From JASEJA01 sp038872535 (lineage in GTDB: Archaea; Thermoproteota; Bathyarchaeia; Bathyarchaeales; Bathycorpusculaceae): DNA of 64,000 nucleotides. Every line of letters begins with the position of its first letter. The first letter of the stretch is position 1. The notes under the pieces were generated by a model. That model made no database searches and had not been told where the DNA came from. It was given only the letters and a program-made list of their open reading frames with translations. A program made the position numbers and the translations under genes. The stretch spans positions 44,468 through 108,467 of the forward strand of contig JAVZJY010000001.1 of the NCBI GenBank assembly GCA_038872535.1, written 5' to 3'. Below are positions 51,865 through 61,368 of this stretch, one piece after another.

Positions 51865-52686
51865 ATGAGTCTTTTAGAAAGAACGAAGTTTCTCCTTCGA
51901 AGGCATCGAATATATCCGAAGAAAAGTTTGGGACAACACTTTTTGGTTGACTCTTCAATTTTTCAACTCTTAACCCATTATTGTTCACTTGATTCTAATG
52001 ATGTGGTGCTAGACATTGGTGCGGGACTTGGTTTTTTAACCTGCTTCTTGGCTGGTGCATGTTGTGATGTGTTGGCTGTAGAAACTGATAAGAGACTTGT
52101 GAAAGTTCTGCAAGAACAGCTAAAGGATTTATCTAATGTGAAAATAATTTGGGGTGATGTACTGGAGGTAGAGCTTCCGCATTTCAACAAAATTGTTTCG
52201 ATTCCGCCTTACCATATTTCTTCGCCTTTGCTTTTATGGCTTTTCAGCAAAGATTTTGATTGTGCAGCTTTCATTTTTCAAAAGGAGTTTACACATCGCC
52301 TTTCCGCATCTGTCGGAAGCGAAGATTATGGATGGCTTGCAGTTGTCGCCTATTATTACGTTGATGTTGAAATTCTGGACAATGTGCCCAAATGGATGTT
52401 TTATCCGCAGCCAGAAGTTGACTCTGTTATTGTACGTTTAAAACCGAAAAAACCAAAACCTTTCAAATTGAAGAACGAAGACTTTTTTATACGTTTGACG
52501 CAATCTCTTTTTACGCATCGCAATAGAAAGGTGAGAAATGCCGTTCTGCCGTTCTTGAAAGGTTTGCGTGACATAAAAGCTGATGAGGCGATCAAGAAAA
52601 TTGAGAATCTCCCCCTTTACAATAAGCGAGTGAGAGAGTTGGCGCCTGAAGATTTTGGAGCGTTGGCGAATACTCTTGTCGGGTAA
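51865..52686 (+). CDS. ksgA: 16S rRNA dimethyladenosine transferase (KsgA/Dim1)
   Basis: 273 residues. SAM site DVVLDIGAGLGFLTCFLAGA near residue 45, EVLAVETDKRLVKVLQEQL-type motif, NLS/target motif SIPPYHISSPLLLWL near 112 (IPPY), and the C-terminal helical domain FIRLTQSLFTHRNRKVRNAV. It dimethylates the two adjacent adenosines of 16S helix 45. The usual N-x-PY is IPPY here, as in many archaeal members. The next gene overlaps its end. Confidence 0.94.
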   Translation: MSLLERTKFLLRRHRIYPKKSLGQHFLVDSSIFQLLTHYCSLDSNDVVLDIGAGLGFLTCFLAGACCDVLAVETDKRLVKVLQEQLKDLSNVKIIWGDVLEVELPHFNKIVSIPPYHISSPLLLWLFSKDFDCAAFIFQKEFTHRLSASVGSEDYGWLAVVAYYYVDVEILDNVPKWMFYPQPEVDSVIVRLKPKKPKPFKLKNEDFFIRLTQSLFTHRNRKVRNAVLPFLKGLRDIKADEAIKKIENLPLYNKRVRELAPEDFGALANTLVG

Positions 52687-53284
52687 AAGGGTGTTTTTTG
52701 CAGATTATGTTTTCTATGTTTCCGAAAATGTTTACGAGCCATCTGATGATTCCTTCTTTTTTGCCGAGAATTTAAGGGTTAGGAAAGGCGATTTTGTTCT
52801 TGATATGGGTACTGGATGTGGCTTATTGGGTATAATTGCTGCAGCGAAAGCGTCGCATGTGGTTGCGGTTGACATAAACCCCTACGCTGTTCGTTGCGCA
52901 AAGGAAAACGCAAAACTGAACCACGTTATAGATAAAATGTCTTTTATACAAGGAGACCTATTCACACCGTTAAGACAAGGGGAAAAGTTTGATTTAATCC
53001 TTTTTAATGCTCCTTACTTGCCAACAGAATGCAAAGAAAACAATTTTTGGCTCGAGCGAGCTTGGGCTGGTGGTAAAAAGGGCAGAGAAGTTATTGACCG
53101 TTTCATAAATGAAGCACCAAGACATCTTAAACATAAAGGAATTATCTTTTTGATGCAGTCGACACTTTCCGGAATAAATGAAACCTTAAAAAAGTTTGAA
53201 AGCAATGGTTTAAAGGCAAGGATCATTGCAGAAAAGGCTTTGCCATTTTTTGAAACATTATTTCTTTTAAAGGCGGAGCGGTAA
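52676..53284 (+). CDS. HemK/Mtq2-like SAM methyltransferase with NAPY motif
   Basis: About 203 residues from TTG 52676, overlapping the ksgA end by 11 nt (GTG 52691 also possible). Class I methyltransferase: ENVYEPSDDSFFFAENLRVR near residue 19, GTGCGLLGIIAAAKASHVVA near 48, DINPYAVRCAKENAK, and a catalytic FNAPYLPTE near 113. The family has NPPY; the first Pro is Ala here. Archaeal members with Trm112 modify the glutamine of release factor aRF1 or lysines; the substrate is not proven. Confidence 0.82.
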   Translation: MSGKRVFFADYVFYVSENVYEPSDDSFFFAENLRVRKGDFVLDMGTGCGLLGIIAAAKASHVVAVDINPYAVRCAKENAKLNHVIDKMSFIQGDLFTPLRQGEKFDLILFNAPYLPTECKENNFWLERAWAGGKKGREVIDRFINEAPRHLKHKGIIFLMQSTLSGINETLKKFESNGLKARIIAEKALPFFETLFLLKAER

Positions 53285-53326
53285 ATTAATCTGCTTATTC
53301 CTGTAATATTATGCGAGGAGAATTAT

Positions 53327-53680
53327 TTGAGTAGGGTTGTCGGTTATTGTGGAATATTTTGTTCTGATTGCCCTGTTTTGATTGCCACACTGAATAATGA
53401 TGATGCTGAAAGAAGGCGGGTGGCTGAGCTTTTTACGAGGCAATATGGTAGGGAATACAAGCCAGAAGATATTAACTGCGATGGTTGCGTAAGCGATAGT
53501 TCACGCATATTCCACTACTGCAATGTTTGTGAAATAAGAAAGTGTGGAATGGAGAAGATGGTTGAAAACTGTGGCTTTTGCAATGAATACCCTTGTGAGA
53601 AGCTTTCTAAATTGTTTGCTGGATACTCTAGAGCAAAGGAAACTTTAGATACGATAAGGCGTGAACGTGGTATTGTTTAG
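53327..53680 (+). CDS. DUF3795 family protein, copy 2
   Basis: 117 residues from TTG 53327, with GGAG seven nt upstream. Cysteine pattern GYCGIFCSDCPVL near residue 6, INCDGCVSD near 50, HYCNVCEIRKCG near 63 and NCGFCNEYPCEKL near 80. About the same architecture as 3744-4214 but shorter. Metal binding is probable and the function unknown. Confidence 0.8.
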   Translation: MSRVVGYCGIFCSDCPVLIATLNNDDAERRRVAELFTRQYGREYKPEDINCDGCVSDSSRIFHYCNVCEIRKCGMEKMVENCGFCNEYPCEKLSKLFAGYSRAKETLDTIRRERGIV

Positions 53681-53803
53681 GTTTTTGTGCGCTTAAGCTT
53701 TGTTAGAATCAAATTTTACCTTTTGCAGCAGACAAAATTGTGTTAAAAAGCTATATAACAAGAGAGTTTCAGTATTGGTAGAAAAGTTTGAGGTGTGGTG
53801 GCG

Positions 53804-54325
53804 ATGTGCGTTTTGGGTAAGGATAGGCTTAAGGAGCTTATTGAAAAGTATAAGTGCATTTATCCATATGATTATAACCTTCTTGATGGAGACAGTTACG
53901 TCCTAACCGTGAAAGAGGAGACGACACTTCATTATTTGGAGCATAAAAACCTAATAACTTACGAGATAGTTTTCATTCCACCAGAATATGTGGCTCATTT
54001 AACGGCTAAAAGCAAATACGGCAGGATGGGTTTGTCCTTTTTGAATGCTGCGAAAGTTCATAGTGGATTTGTTGGGCGTCTTGCCTTAGAACTTGTAAAC
54101 TTGAGTAATGACCGCTGTCCCATAACGATTAAGCGTGGAGACCCTTTCATGCATATAGAATTTGTAACCCGTGAGGGTTCGCCTTCTCCGTATTGTGGCG
54201 AGTATCAATTTCAGTATTTGACTGATGAGGAAATGCAGATGTATATTCCAATTTTGAAAGGCGTCTTCAAAAATTATGATGAACTTGCCAAGGCATGGTT
54301 CAAAAACAAGCGGCTACAACCATAA
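53804..54325 (+). CDS. dcd: dCTP deaminase / dUTPase-fold protein
   Basis: 173 residues from ATG 53804, with GAGGTG eight nt upstream. The dUTPase-fold motifs are visible: PYDYNLLDGDSYVLTVKEET near residue 19, LTAKSKYGRMGLSFLNAAKV near 66, VHSGFVGRLALELVN near 85 and a terminal YQFQYLTDEE. It would deaminate dCTP or hydrolyse dUTP. The serine-arginine (SKYGR) and the Glu of LELVN fit dCTP deaminase, but a dUTPase role cannot be excluded. Confidence 0.78.
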   Translation: MCVLGKDRLKELIEKYKCIYPYDYNLLDGDSYVLTVKEETTLHYLEHKNLITYEIVFIPPEYVAHLTAKSKYGRMGLSFLNAAKVHSGFVGRLALELVNLSNDRCPITIKRGDPFMHIEFVTREGSPSPYCGEYQFQYLTDEEMQMYIPILKGVFKNYDELAKAWFKNKRLQP

Positions 54326-54409
54326 AATCGAAGTTTTAGAGTGTATTCTGATTTTTAAGATTGATTCTGAATTCATAACTTTAATCAAAAAGTGCAGTCA
54401 ACAAATCGT

Positions 54410-54445
54410 TTAAATATAACGGTTATGGTATGCAAAAGGAGAGGA
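54410..54445 (+). promoter_or_regulatory. TATA box and ribosome site of rpl10e
   Basis: TTTAAATATA at about 54410-54419 and AGGAGAGG at 54437-54444, upstream of ATG 54452. Spacing is right for a transcript starting near 54440. It supports ATG 54452 over the open frame that begins at 54392. Confidence 0.5.
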
Positions 54446-54451
54446 TTTAAA

Positions 54452-54970
54452 ATGCGTGCACGCAATTACAGAGCCTCTAAGGGGCAACCCTACACAAGAA
54501 AAGAGTTCGTGAAGGGATTTCCAGCGCCGAAAATAACCAAATTCACTATGGGAGATACTAAAGCAAAATTTGAGTATGAAGCCAAACTTATAGCCTTAGA
54601 AAAGGCGCAAATCCGCCACAACGCCTTAGAAGCTGCGCGTGTGGCAATTAACCGCGTTTTAATGGATAAACTCGCAAACAATTATCGATTGCATATTCAT
54701 CCTTATCCCCACGTTATTCTTAGGGAAAATAAGATGATTTTTGGCGCTCATGCAGACCGCCTTCAAGATGGCATGAGAAGGTCTTTTGGAAAACCGATTG
54801 GAACTGCAGCACGAATAGAGCCTAACCAAACAATTGTTACAGTGAATGTGAATGCTGATGGCGTTGATGCTGCTAAAGAAGCCTTAAGGCGTGGAAGTGC
54901 CAAACTTCCGATCACCTGTAGGATAATAATTGAAAAATTGCCGGTGGAAGAGGTGAAATCAGTTGAGTGA
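54452..54970 (+). CDS. rpl10e: Large ribosomal subunit protein uL16 (L10e)
   Basis: 172 residues from ATG 54452: MRARNYRASKGQPYTRKEFV, then GFPAPKITKFTMGD, RLHIHPYPHVILRENKM near residue 84, and GADRLQDGMRRSFGKPIG-like text. Standard for archaeal L10e, which places the CCA end of tRNA near the peptidyl-transferase centre. Its stop TGA lies inside the ppsA start region (TTG 54963), showing coupling to the next gene. Confidence 0.96.
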   Translation: MRARNYRASKGQPYTRKEFVKGFPAPKITKFTMGDTKAKFEYEAKLIALEKAQIRHNALEAARVAINRVLMDKLANNYRLHIHPYPHVILRENKMIFGAHADRLQDGMRRSFGKPIGTAARIEPNQTIVTVNVNADGVDAAKEALRRGSAKLPITCRIIIEKLPVEEVKSVE

Positions 54971-57437
54971 AATGAGGAAAGATTTGGTTATTTGGTTTGA
55001 AAATCTGAGGAGAACCGATATTCCCCTTGTCGGTGGCAAAAATGCAAACCTAGGAGAAATGACAAGTGCTGGTATACCTGTTCCGCCTGGTTTTGCCATA
55101 ACCGCTTATTCCTACAAAAAATTCATTGAAGAAACCGGGATAGCCTCTAAAATTTACGAGATTATAGAAAAAACTGTAACCAACCCAAGTGACCCGGCAC
55201 AGTATGAGATAGCTTCTAAAAAGATTCGTGAACTTATAGAAGCAACACCAATGCCCAAAGATATTGAGAATGCCATAAAATCCGCTTATGAAGAATTGTG
55301 CAAGAAACTTGGAGTAAAAGAGGTCTTTGTGGCTGTTCGTTCAAGCGCTACTGCTGAAGACCTTCCAGACGCTTCTTTTGCTGGGCAGCAAGAGACATAC
55401 TTAAATGTTAAAGGTGTAGATGAAGTTCTCAAAAGCACTGTTAAATGTTGGTCAAGTTTATTCACGCCACGTGCAATCTTTTACCGAACTGAAAAAGGAT
55501 TTGCCCATGAAAGGGTCCTCATCAGCGTTGGTGTTCAGAAAATGGTTAATTCTCGGGCTGCCGGCGTTATGTTCACGATAAATCCAGTTACTGGCGATCC
55601 GAATCACATAGTTATCGAGGGCAATTATGGCTTGGGAGAGGCTGTGGTTTCTGGAGCTGTGACCCCTGACGATTTTATTGTGGATAAGAATTCTATGAGA
55701 ATAGTTGAGAAGCGCATATCAAAGAAAAAAGTGCAATATATCCGTGACCCAAAAACTGGCAAAACAATTCACATGGAGGTGCCTCTTGAAAAGCAGGACC
55801 AACAGTGTCTAACGGATGATGAAATTCTGAAACTTGCTGAACTGGCAAAACGCATTGAACAGCATTATGGAAAACCTCAAGATATTGAATGGGCAATTGA
55901 CAATGATTTACCCTTCCCAAACAATGTTTTCATAGTGCAGTCCAGACCAGAAACAGTCTGGAGTTTGAAAATTACAGAAGCCCCGAAAATTGAAGCTGCG
56001 ATGGTGAAGCCAGCGGAAGAGTTAAAGGTGGTTGTTAAAGGAATTGCGGCTGGCAAAAGAGGTTTTGGCTTAGGCAAGGCTAAAGTTGTTTCGAATCCGC
56101 AAGAAGCTGCAAAAGTCATGCAGAAAGGCGACATCCTCGTTACAGACATGACTAACCCTGATTACGTTCCTTTCATGAAGCTTGCAAGTGCCATAGTCAC
56201 CGACAAGGGTGGAGTGACATGCCATGCAGCCATTGTAAGTCGCGAACTTGGCATACCCTGCGTTGTTGGAACGGAAAATGCTACGAAGTTTATGGTTAGC
56301 GGTAAAGAATACACTGTGGATTCTAAGAGTGGCGTTGTTTATGAAGGAATAATTCCATCGTTGACAGAGCAGCTTTCGTCTGCATCTGGAGTTTCATCTT
56401 CATCCCAAATTGTTACAGCTGGAAGTTTCCAGTCTGTGCCTGTGACGGCGACGAAAATTTACATGAATTTGGGTGTGCCAGAAAAAATTGAGGAATATAA
56501 GGACTTGCCTTTTGAGGGGATAGGGCTTATGCGTATCGAATTTATTTTAGCCAGTTACATAGGCGAACATCCGCTTTACCTTATTGAAACTGGCCAATCC
56601 CAGAAGTTCGTTGACAAACTTGCAGAGGGAATAGCAACTGTTGCAAGGGCTATCCAACCACGCCCAGTTGTTGTACGCTTCAGTGACTTTAAAACAAATG
56701 AGTATAGGGAATTGAAGGGCGGCGAGAAATACGAAATTGTTGAAGCGAACCCCATGCTTGGTTGGAGAGGCTGCAGTCGTTACATAAGTTCATGGTATGA
56801 AAAGGCTTTCAGACTTGAATGTCAAGCAATAGTGAAATGCCGCAAAGAATGGGGGCTCAAAAACGTCTGGGTCATGCTTCCAGTCGTGCGCACTGTTTGG
56901 GAAGCCAAGAAAGTCTTGGAGATTATGCGAGAAGAAGGCTTAGAAAGGTCGAAAGACTTCAAAGTGTGGTTTATGGCTGAAACTCCCTCAATTGCCATCC
57001 TTGCAGACGAGTTTTCAAAACTCTGCGATGGCTTCTCCATAGGCTCAAACGACATGACTCAAGGAATATTAATGATTGACAGGGATTCCGAACGCCTCGG
57101 ACAAATGGGATACTTCGACGAAAGAGACCCTGCAGTAAAAAGGATAATTGCCCACCTAATCAAAGTGGCTCATGAGAATGGTGCTACAGTGTCCATATGC
57201 GGAGAAGGGCCGTCAAACCTTCCCGACTTTGCAGAATTTCTCGTAAGGGCTGGAATTGATAGCATATCCGTAAACAACGACGCCGTGATTGCAACGAAAA
57301 AACTTGTTGCAAGCATAGAACAGAAGATAATTCTAGAACAGCTTGCTGAACAAAAGAGAAGGTTTCATGGGCATTCGGTTCGAAAACCAAAAAAAGATTG
57401 GGAATGGACACCTCAGTGGGACGAAACAGAAGAGTAA
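54963..57437 (+). CDS. ppsA: Phosphoenolpyruvate synthase
   Basis: 824 residues. N-terminal ATP-grasp-like domain (VGGKNANLGEMTSAGIPVPP near residue 19, VRSSATAEDLPDASFAGQQE near 122), central swivelling domain with the phospho-His in GGVTCHAAIVSRE near 421, and C-terminal PEP-binding barrel ending with SICGEGPSNLP near 744. It makes PEP from pyruvate and ATP for gluconeogenesis, using pyruvate from the por complex. TTG 54963 follows GAGGTGA by 7 nt; ATG 54972 is the alternative. Confidence 0.94.
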   Translation: MSEMRKDLVIWFENLRRTDIPLVGGKNANLGEMTSAGIPVPPGFAITAYSYKKFIEETGIASKIYEIIEKTVTNPSDPAQYEIASKKIRELIEATPMPKDIENAIKSAYEELCKKLGVKEVFVAVRSSATAEDLPDASFAGQQETYLNVKGVDEVLKSTVKCWSSLFTPRAIFYRTEKGFAHERVLISVGVQKMVNSRAAGVMFTINPVTGDPNHIVIEGNYGLGEAVVSGAVTPDDFIVDKNSMRIVEKRISKKKVQYIRDPKTGKTIHMEVPLEKQDQQCLTDDEILKLAELAKRIEQHYGKPQDIEWAIDNDLPFPNNVFIVQSRPETVWSLKITEAPKIEAAMVKPAEELKVVVKGIAAGKRGFGLGKAKVVSNPQEAAKVMQKGDILVTDMTNPDYVPFMKLASAIVTDKGGVTCHAAIVSRELGIPCVVGTENATKFMVSGKEYTVDSKSGVVYEGIIPSLTEQLSSASGVSSSSQIVTAGSFQSVPVTATKIYMNLGVPEKIEEYKDLPFEGIGLMRIEFILASYIGEHPLYLIETGQSQKFVDKLAEGIATVARAIQPRPVVVRFSDFKTNEYRELKGGEKYEIVEANPMLGWRGCSRYISSWYEKAFRLECQAIVKCRKEWGLKNVWVMLPVVRTVWEAKKVLEIMREEGLERSKDFKVWFMAETPSIAILADEFSKLCDGFSIGSNDMTQGILMIDRDSERLGQMGYFDERDPAVKRIIAHLIKVAHENGATVSICGEGPSNLPDFAEFLVRAGIDSISVNNDAVIATKKLVASIEQKIILEQLAEQKRRFHGHSVRKPKKDWEWTPQWDETEE

Positions 57438-57497
57438 CCTTTAATTCCTGCATTCTTTGACGCTTTAAGTTTTGCTGGGCTTTTTGGGTGTGCATTT

Positions 57498-58499
57498 ATG
57501 AAGCAGTTTGATTTAGAAGAAGAAAGAATTAAACAGGAAATACTCAAACTCGGAGCCAAACGAGTCCTAATACAATTACCAGAGGGCTTGAAACCAGAAG
57601 CGCCATACCTATCCAAAATTATCGAAAAAACTGGTGCGCTACCAATAGTTTCCGCGGACCCTTGCTACGGTGCATGCGACCTAGCAGCAGCGGATGCTGA
57701 AGCCTTAGGCGTTGACTTAATAATTCATTATGGGCACTCAAAAATGTTGAAGTATGAAAGGGTTCCCACAATTTATGTTGAGGCAAGAGCCACCTTAAAC
57801 GTTGAGGGTGTTGTTGAAGAAGCCTTACCAATGTTAGAAAAATGGCATAAAATAGGTTTAACCACAACGGTTCAGCATGTGCAAACTCTCGACATCGTTA
57901 GAGAACTCTTACTTCGGGCAGGAAAAATCGTCGCCATAGGTGATGCTAGACGCTTAAATTATGCGGGACAAGTGATTGGTTGCAATTACAGTAATGCAAA
58001 GTCAATAGCAGACGGTGTTGAAGTCTTCCTTTTCATTGGAGGCGGGCGGTTCCACGCCTTGGGCGTTGCACTTTCAACTTCAAAACCAACAATAGCCGCT
58101 GACCCATATGAACAAAGAGTTTTTTCCGTTAATGAAGAGGCAGAAAAAATAGTTAAGCAGCGTTGGGCAAGCATACAAGAGGCTGGAAAAGCGAAAAACT
58201 TTGCAGTTTTGGTTGGATTAAAACCTGGGCAGAGGAAAATTGAAGAAGCTTTAATGATTAAACGGAAGCTTGAAGAAAAAGGAAAAGCAGTTTGCCTTCT
58301 ATCAGCTAAGGAAATCTCTCCAGAAACACTCATAGAATTTCCTTCAGTTGACGCTTTCGTAAACACTGCATGCCCAAGAGTTTCAATTGATGATTCTTCA
58401 AGATTTAAAAAACCATTGTTGACAACTGATGAAGCCTTGGTGGTTGTTGGAGAATTGTCATGGGAAGAACTATGCAGAAAAGGTTGGTTCGAAAACTAG
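57498..58499 (+). CDS. dph2: Diphthamide biosynthesis enzyme Dph2
   Basis: 333 residues. The three cluster cysteines appear at CYGACD near residue 55, IGCNYSNAK near 159 and NTACPRVSIDD near 294. Dph2 is a non-canonical radical SAM enzyme that adds the 3-amino-3-carboxypropyl group to the His of elongation factor aEF2. Length and spacing are normal. The last 40 nt overlap the methyltransferase gene that follows. Confidence 0.93.
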   Translation: MKQFDLEEERIKQEILKLGAKRVLIQLPEGLKPEAPYLSKIIEKTGALPIVSADPCYGACDLAAADAEALGVDLIIHYGHSKMLKYERVPTIYVEARATLNVEGVVEEALPMLEKWHKIGLTTTVQHVQTLDIVRELLLRAGKIVAIGDARRLNYAGQVIGCNYSNAKSIADGVEVFLFIGGGRFHALGVALSTSKPTIAADPYEQRVFSVNEEAEKIVKQRWASIQEAGKAKNFAVLVGLKPGQRKIEEALMIKRKLEEKGKAVCLLSAKEISPETLIEFPSVDAFVNTACPRVSIDDSSRFKKPLLTTDEALVVVGELSWEELCRKGWFEN

Positions 58500-59155
58500 A
58501 ATTAGAACTGTTTCTTTCGCAAATTGAGCCGCCCTTAACTCCAAAACCAAACCTTGAACAATACACAATTCCAACCGATGTTGCAGCAACAATGCTTTAC
58601 ATGGCAACCTACATGTACAATGACATTGTCAACAAGACAGTTTTGGATTTAGGATGCGGCACTGGAAGGCTCGCCCTTGGCGCCGCTTTTCTCGGTGCGA
58701 AACATGTTGTAGGCGTAGACATAGACAAAAACACAGTGAAAACGGCTTTTGAAAACTCCCTAAAAACAGGCTTAAAAGAAAAGGTGAATTGGATTGCTGC
58801 AGACATAGACGCTATTCATGGGAACTTTGATACTGTACTGCAAAACCCGCCTTTTGGTGTGCAAACGCCAAAGACTGACCGAAAATTTCTCCAAAAAGCT
58901 CTAGAAAATGGCAAAGTTGTATATTCACTTCACAAAAGCCCACGCAAGGATAAAACATTCGTGAAAAAATTAAGAGCGAGAAAACCCAGTGTTATACCAA
59001 TATCGCCTTCTCCCTTCTTTAAAAATTTCATAAATGCGCATGGCGGAAAAATTCGGGCTGTCTATGCCACAGTTATGACAATTCCACACATGTTTCCCTT
59101 TCATACAAAAAAGAAACATGAGTTTGTGGCTGAATTATATGTTATAGAAAGTTAG
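58460..59155 (+). CDS. METTL5-like N6-adenine rRNA methyltransferase
   Basis: 231 residues. PLTPKPNLEQYTIPTDVAAT near residue 26 and VLDLGCGTGRLALGAAFLGA near 64 form the SAM site; the catalytic NPPF is in VLQNPPFGVQTP near 128. NPPF and the C-terminal FKNFINAHGGKIRAVYA resemble METTL5 and its archaeal relatives, which methylate adenine in the small rRNA. It overlaps dph2 by 40 nt; ATG 58472 would cut the overlap. Confidence 0.85.
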   Translation: MGRTMQKRLVRKLELELFLSQIEPPLTPKPNLEQYTIPTDVAATMLYMATYMYNDIVNKTVLDLGCGTGRLALGAAFLGAKHVVGVDIDKNTVKTAFENSLKTGLKEKVNWIAADIDAIHGNFDTVLQNPPFGVQTPKTDRKFLQKALENGKVVYSLHKSPRKDKTFVKKLRARKPSVIPISPSPFFKNFINAHGGKIRAVYATVMTIPHMFPFHTKKKHEFVAELYVIES

Positions 59156-59210
59156 GGAATCAAAAGGTTTATTGAGGTGGCATAAACAAGTAGAGAGGTG
59201 CTGGTTTAAC

Positions 59211-59792
59211 ATGAATGCACTATCATCTGAAAGGGAAAGCGGAAAATTTGTGTTGCCCGGCGAGCCTTTAGGTGTTATTGAAGAGTTTATTCCAGACGCT
59301 GGAACTTATGTTAAAGATGGAGTTATCTACTCAAAAACTGTCGGAAGAGCCTTACTTGATTTTTTGAATAAGCGTGTTTCCGTTTATCCCCTAATTCAAG
59401 CGGCAAGAATTCCAAAAGTCGGCAGCATAGTGCTTGGGCAAGTTTCAAATGTTCAAACCGAAAATGCCAGCGTGCGAATCTTCAAAATTGGCGATAAACC
59501 GCTTTCAGGCTTTTTCTCTGGTATTCTTCATGTTTCAGACGTGCAGCAAACCTATGTTAAGTCAATGTTCGACGTGTGCAAACCCGGCGACATCATTAGG
59601 GCTAAAGTTATCAGCGAAAAAAACCGAGTTTACCATTTATCAACCAAAGACAAGGAGTTAGGCGTTGTTTACGCCTTCTGTTCCCAGTGTGGCTTCATGT
59701 TGGAGCTTAAACGTCATATTATGCGTTGTGCTAGGTGCGGAAAAATTGAAAAGCGTAAAATTGCTTTAGATTACGGAAGAGGAATGTTATAA
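59211..59792 (+). CDS. csl4: Exosome subunit Csl4
   Basis: 193 residues from ATG 59211, with GAGGTG ten nt upstream. N-terminal domain FVLPGEPLGVIEEFIPDAGT, an S1 RNA-binding domain (IPKVGSIVLGQVSNVQTENA near residue 64), and a C-terminal zinc ribbon (FCSQCGFMLELKRHIMRCAR then CGK). Csl4 caps the archaeal RNA-degrading exosome. RNA polymerase subunit L follows 20 nt later. Confidence 0.94.
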   Translation: MNALSSERESGKFVLPGEPLGVIEEFIPDAGTYVKDGVIYSKTVGRALLDFLNKRVSVYPLIQAARIPKVGSIVLGQVSNVQTENASVRIFKIGDKPLSGFFSGILHVSDVQQTYVKSMFDVCKPGDIIRAKVISEKNRVYHLSTKDKELGVVYAFCSQCGFMLELKRHIMRCARCGKIEKRKIALDYGRGML

Positions 59793-59812
59793 AGCAAAGG
59801 GAGAATGTAGAA

Positions 59813-60097
59813 TTGAAAATAAAAACTTTGAAGAAAACCTCAAACGAACTAAAAATAGAAGTTGAAGGTGTAGGGCATACTCTCTGCAATTTACTGCAGA
59901 AGAGACTTTTAGAAGATGAAAACGTGGATTTGGCTGGTTATGATATACCACACCCCCTAGCCTCAAACTCTGTGATTTATGTTCGAACTAAGGGTAATGT
60001 GAAACCTGAAGAAGCCCTACTAAGAGCTTTAGAAAAAACTCGTGAAATGAATGAAATATTCAGAAAGGAAATTGAAAAGGCTCTTAAGAAAGCTTGA
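59813..60097 (+). CDS. rpoL: DNA-directed RNA polymerase subunit L (Rpo11/Rpb11)
   Basis: 94 residues: LKIEVEGVGHTLCNLLQKRL near residue 13, VDLAGYDIPHPLASNSVIYV near 38, then a long C-terminal helix. It dimerises with subunit D as in all archaeal polymerases. TTG 59813 is the likely start with GGGAG upstream. It overlaps the convergent RNase III-like gene by 14 nt. The csl4-rpoL order is common in archaea. Confidence 0.93.
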   Translation: MKIKTLKKTSNELKIEVEGVGHTLCNLLQKRLLEDENVDLAGYDIPHPLASNSVIYVRTKGNVKPEEALLRALEKTREMNEIFRKEIEKALKKA

Positions 60098-60500
60098 TTC
60101 TTTTCTTTATCGTCATTAACAGCTGAGTTAACGCATCAACAAGGTCAACGCTCTTTTCTAACATCGCAACGCTTTCTTCTAATGTAATATAGTTGCAGAG
60201 CCAAGCATAAACTATTAGCGCTTCTGCCGCATCCGCCAACACATGACTTGTCATTCTTGAAGGTAAATACTTTCTTAATCCAGCCTTCCTAAGTGCTTCT
60301 GCGAGCGCAGCTCCTTTAACCTTCGTTCCTGAAGGTTTTCCCCTTCTGTTTGATAAAACTAGTGAGTAAACAAAGTTTATGTACGCATCTCCAAGCGATG
60401 CCAAGTCATGGTCCATAAGTACTTCCCTTAAGCTTCCATAAGTTTTCATGAATGAAAATGTTCTTTCATTTTTATTCAAACTTAACACATCTACATGCAT
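60084..60500 (-). CDS. RNase III-like helical protein
   Basis: 138 residues resembling the endonuclease III domain: LMDHDLASLGDAYINFVYSL near residue 28, KPSGTKVKGAALAEALRKAG, and SHVLADAAEALIVYAWLCNY near 84, which mirrors LGD/DxFEA patterns. Acidic residues at the active-site positions (D of LGDAY, DAAEA) are kept. No double-stranded RNA-binding domain is present. Substrate unknown. Confidence 0.72.
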   Translation of the reverse strand: MHVDVLSLNKNERTFSFMKTYGSLREVLMDHDLASLGDAYINFVYSLVLSNRRGKPSGTKVKGAALAEALRKAGLRKYLPSRMTSHVLADAAEALIVYAWLCNYITLEESVAMLEKSVDLVDALTQLLMTIKKRIKLS

Positions 60501-60701
60501 TTATTCTTGTTATAAAAGGCGGCTTCTCCTTTTGAGTTTTTCACCAAAACCAGCCAAATGAAAAGAAATATCAAGCCGAAGTGAGAATCAAGCCCAAAAT
60601 TTGCAGATGAAGATTACACAGAAATTTAACATGAAATCAGATTTCACTAAACTTATAATGCTTCTTTCTCTATAATTTGAGCGACGCTATGAGGGATAGT
60701 T

Positions 60702-61289
60702 TTGTCTATCCAAAAATTTCGTGTAATTAAATCTGAAATCCGTGTTTTGGGAGTGGATGATGGAATATTCATTCCTCGCTCAAAAGGTCTTGTGCCAATT
60801 GTCGGAGTTGTTTTTAGGGGTGGATATTGGCTTGATGGAGTAATGCATACCAACGTAAAAATAGACGGGTTAGACGCCACAAAAAAGACAACATCCATGA
60901 TAATCAACTCACCACACTACAAGCAATTACGTGTTGTAATGCTTAATGGAATAACTTTTGCGGGCTTTAATGTGATAGACATAAAAGAGCTTAACGCCAA
61001 AACAAAGCTTCCAGTCATAGCTGTAACCAGAGAAAAACCAAATTTCGCAGAAATCCGCGAAGCCCTAAAAAATCTACCAAAAAATAAAGAACGTTGGAAA
61101 GCCATAAAAAATGCTGGAAGAGTGTTTGAAGTATCCACTAGAAACGAAAGCGAGAAAGTCTATATGCAAATTTCTGGAATACTTGAAGAGGATGCCAAGA
61201 AAATTTTGCAGCTAACTTCTACAAGAAGCAACATCCCAGAAGCCTTACGTGTAGCCCATCTCATCGCTTCTGGCATTAGCACCATTTAG
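60702..61289 (+). CDS. DUF99 family protein (endonuclease V-like fold), copy 2
   Basis: 195 residues from TTG 60702: IRVLGVDDGIFIPRS near residue 13, VKIDGLDATKKTTSM, VMLNGITFAGFNVIDI, KLPVIAVTREKPNF and a C-terminal EALRVAHLIASGI. It matches the first copy (18408) along its length, with a more typical GVDDG N-terminus. A TATA-like CTATAAT lies 28 nt before TTG, fitting a leaderless start. It sits before TFS, PCNA and PriL, again a replication context. Confidence 0.82.
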   Translation: MSIQKFRVIKSEIRVLGVDDGIFIPRSKGLVPIVGVVFRGGYWLDGVMHTNVKIDGLDATKKTTSMIINSPHYKQLRVVMLNGITFAGFNVIDIKELNAKTKLPVIAVTREKPNFAEIREALKNLPKNKERWKAIKNAGRVFEVSTRNESEKVYMQISGILEEDAKKILQLTSTRSNIPEALRVAHLIASGISTI

Positions 61290-61368
61290 CTCCAATCATT
61301 ATTTGAATAAGAAAAGGTTTAAAAGGGACAATGTTAAGGGAAAACAAACGGACAACGGAGTTAAAATC

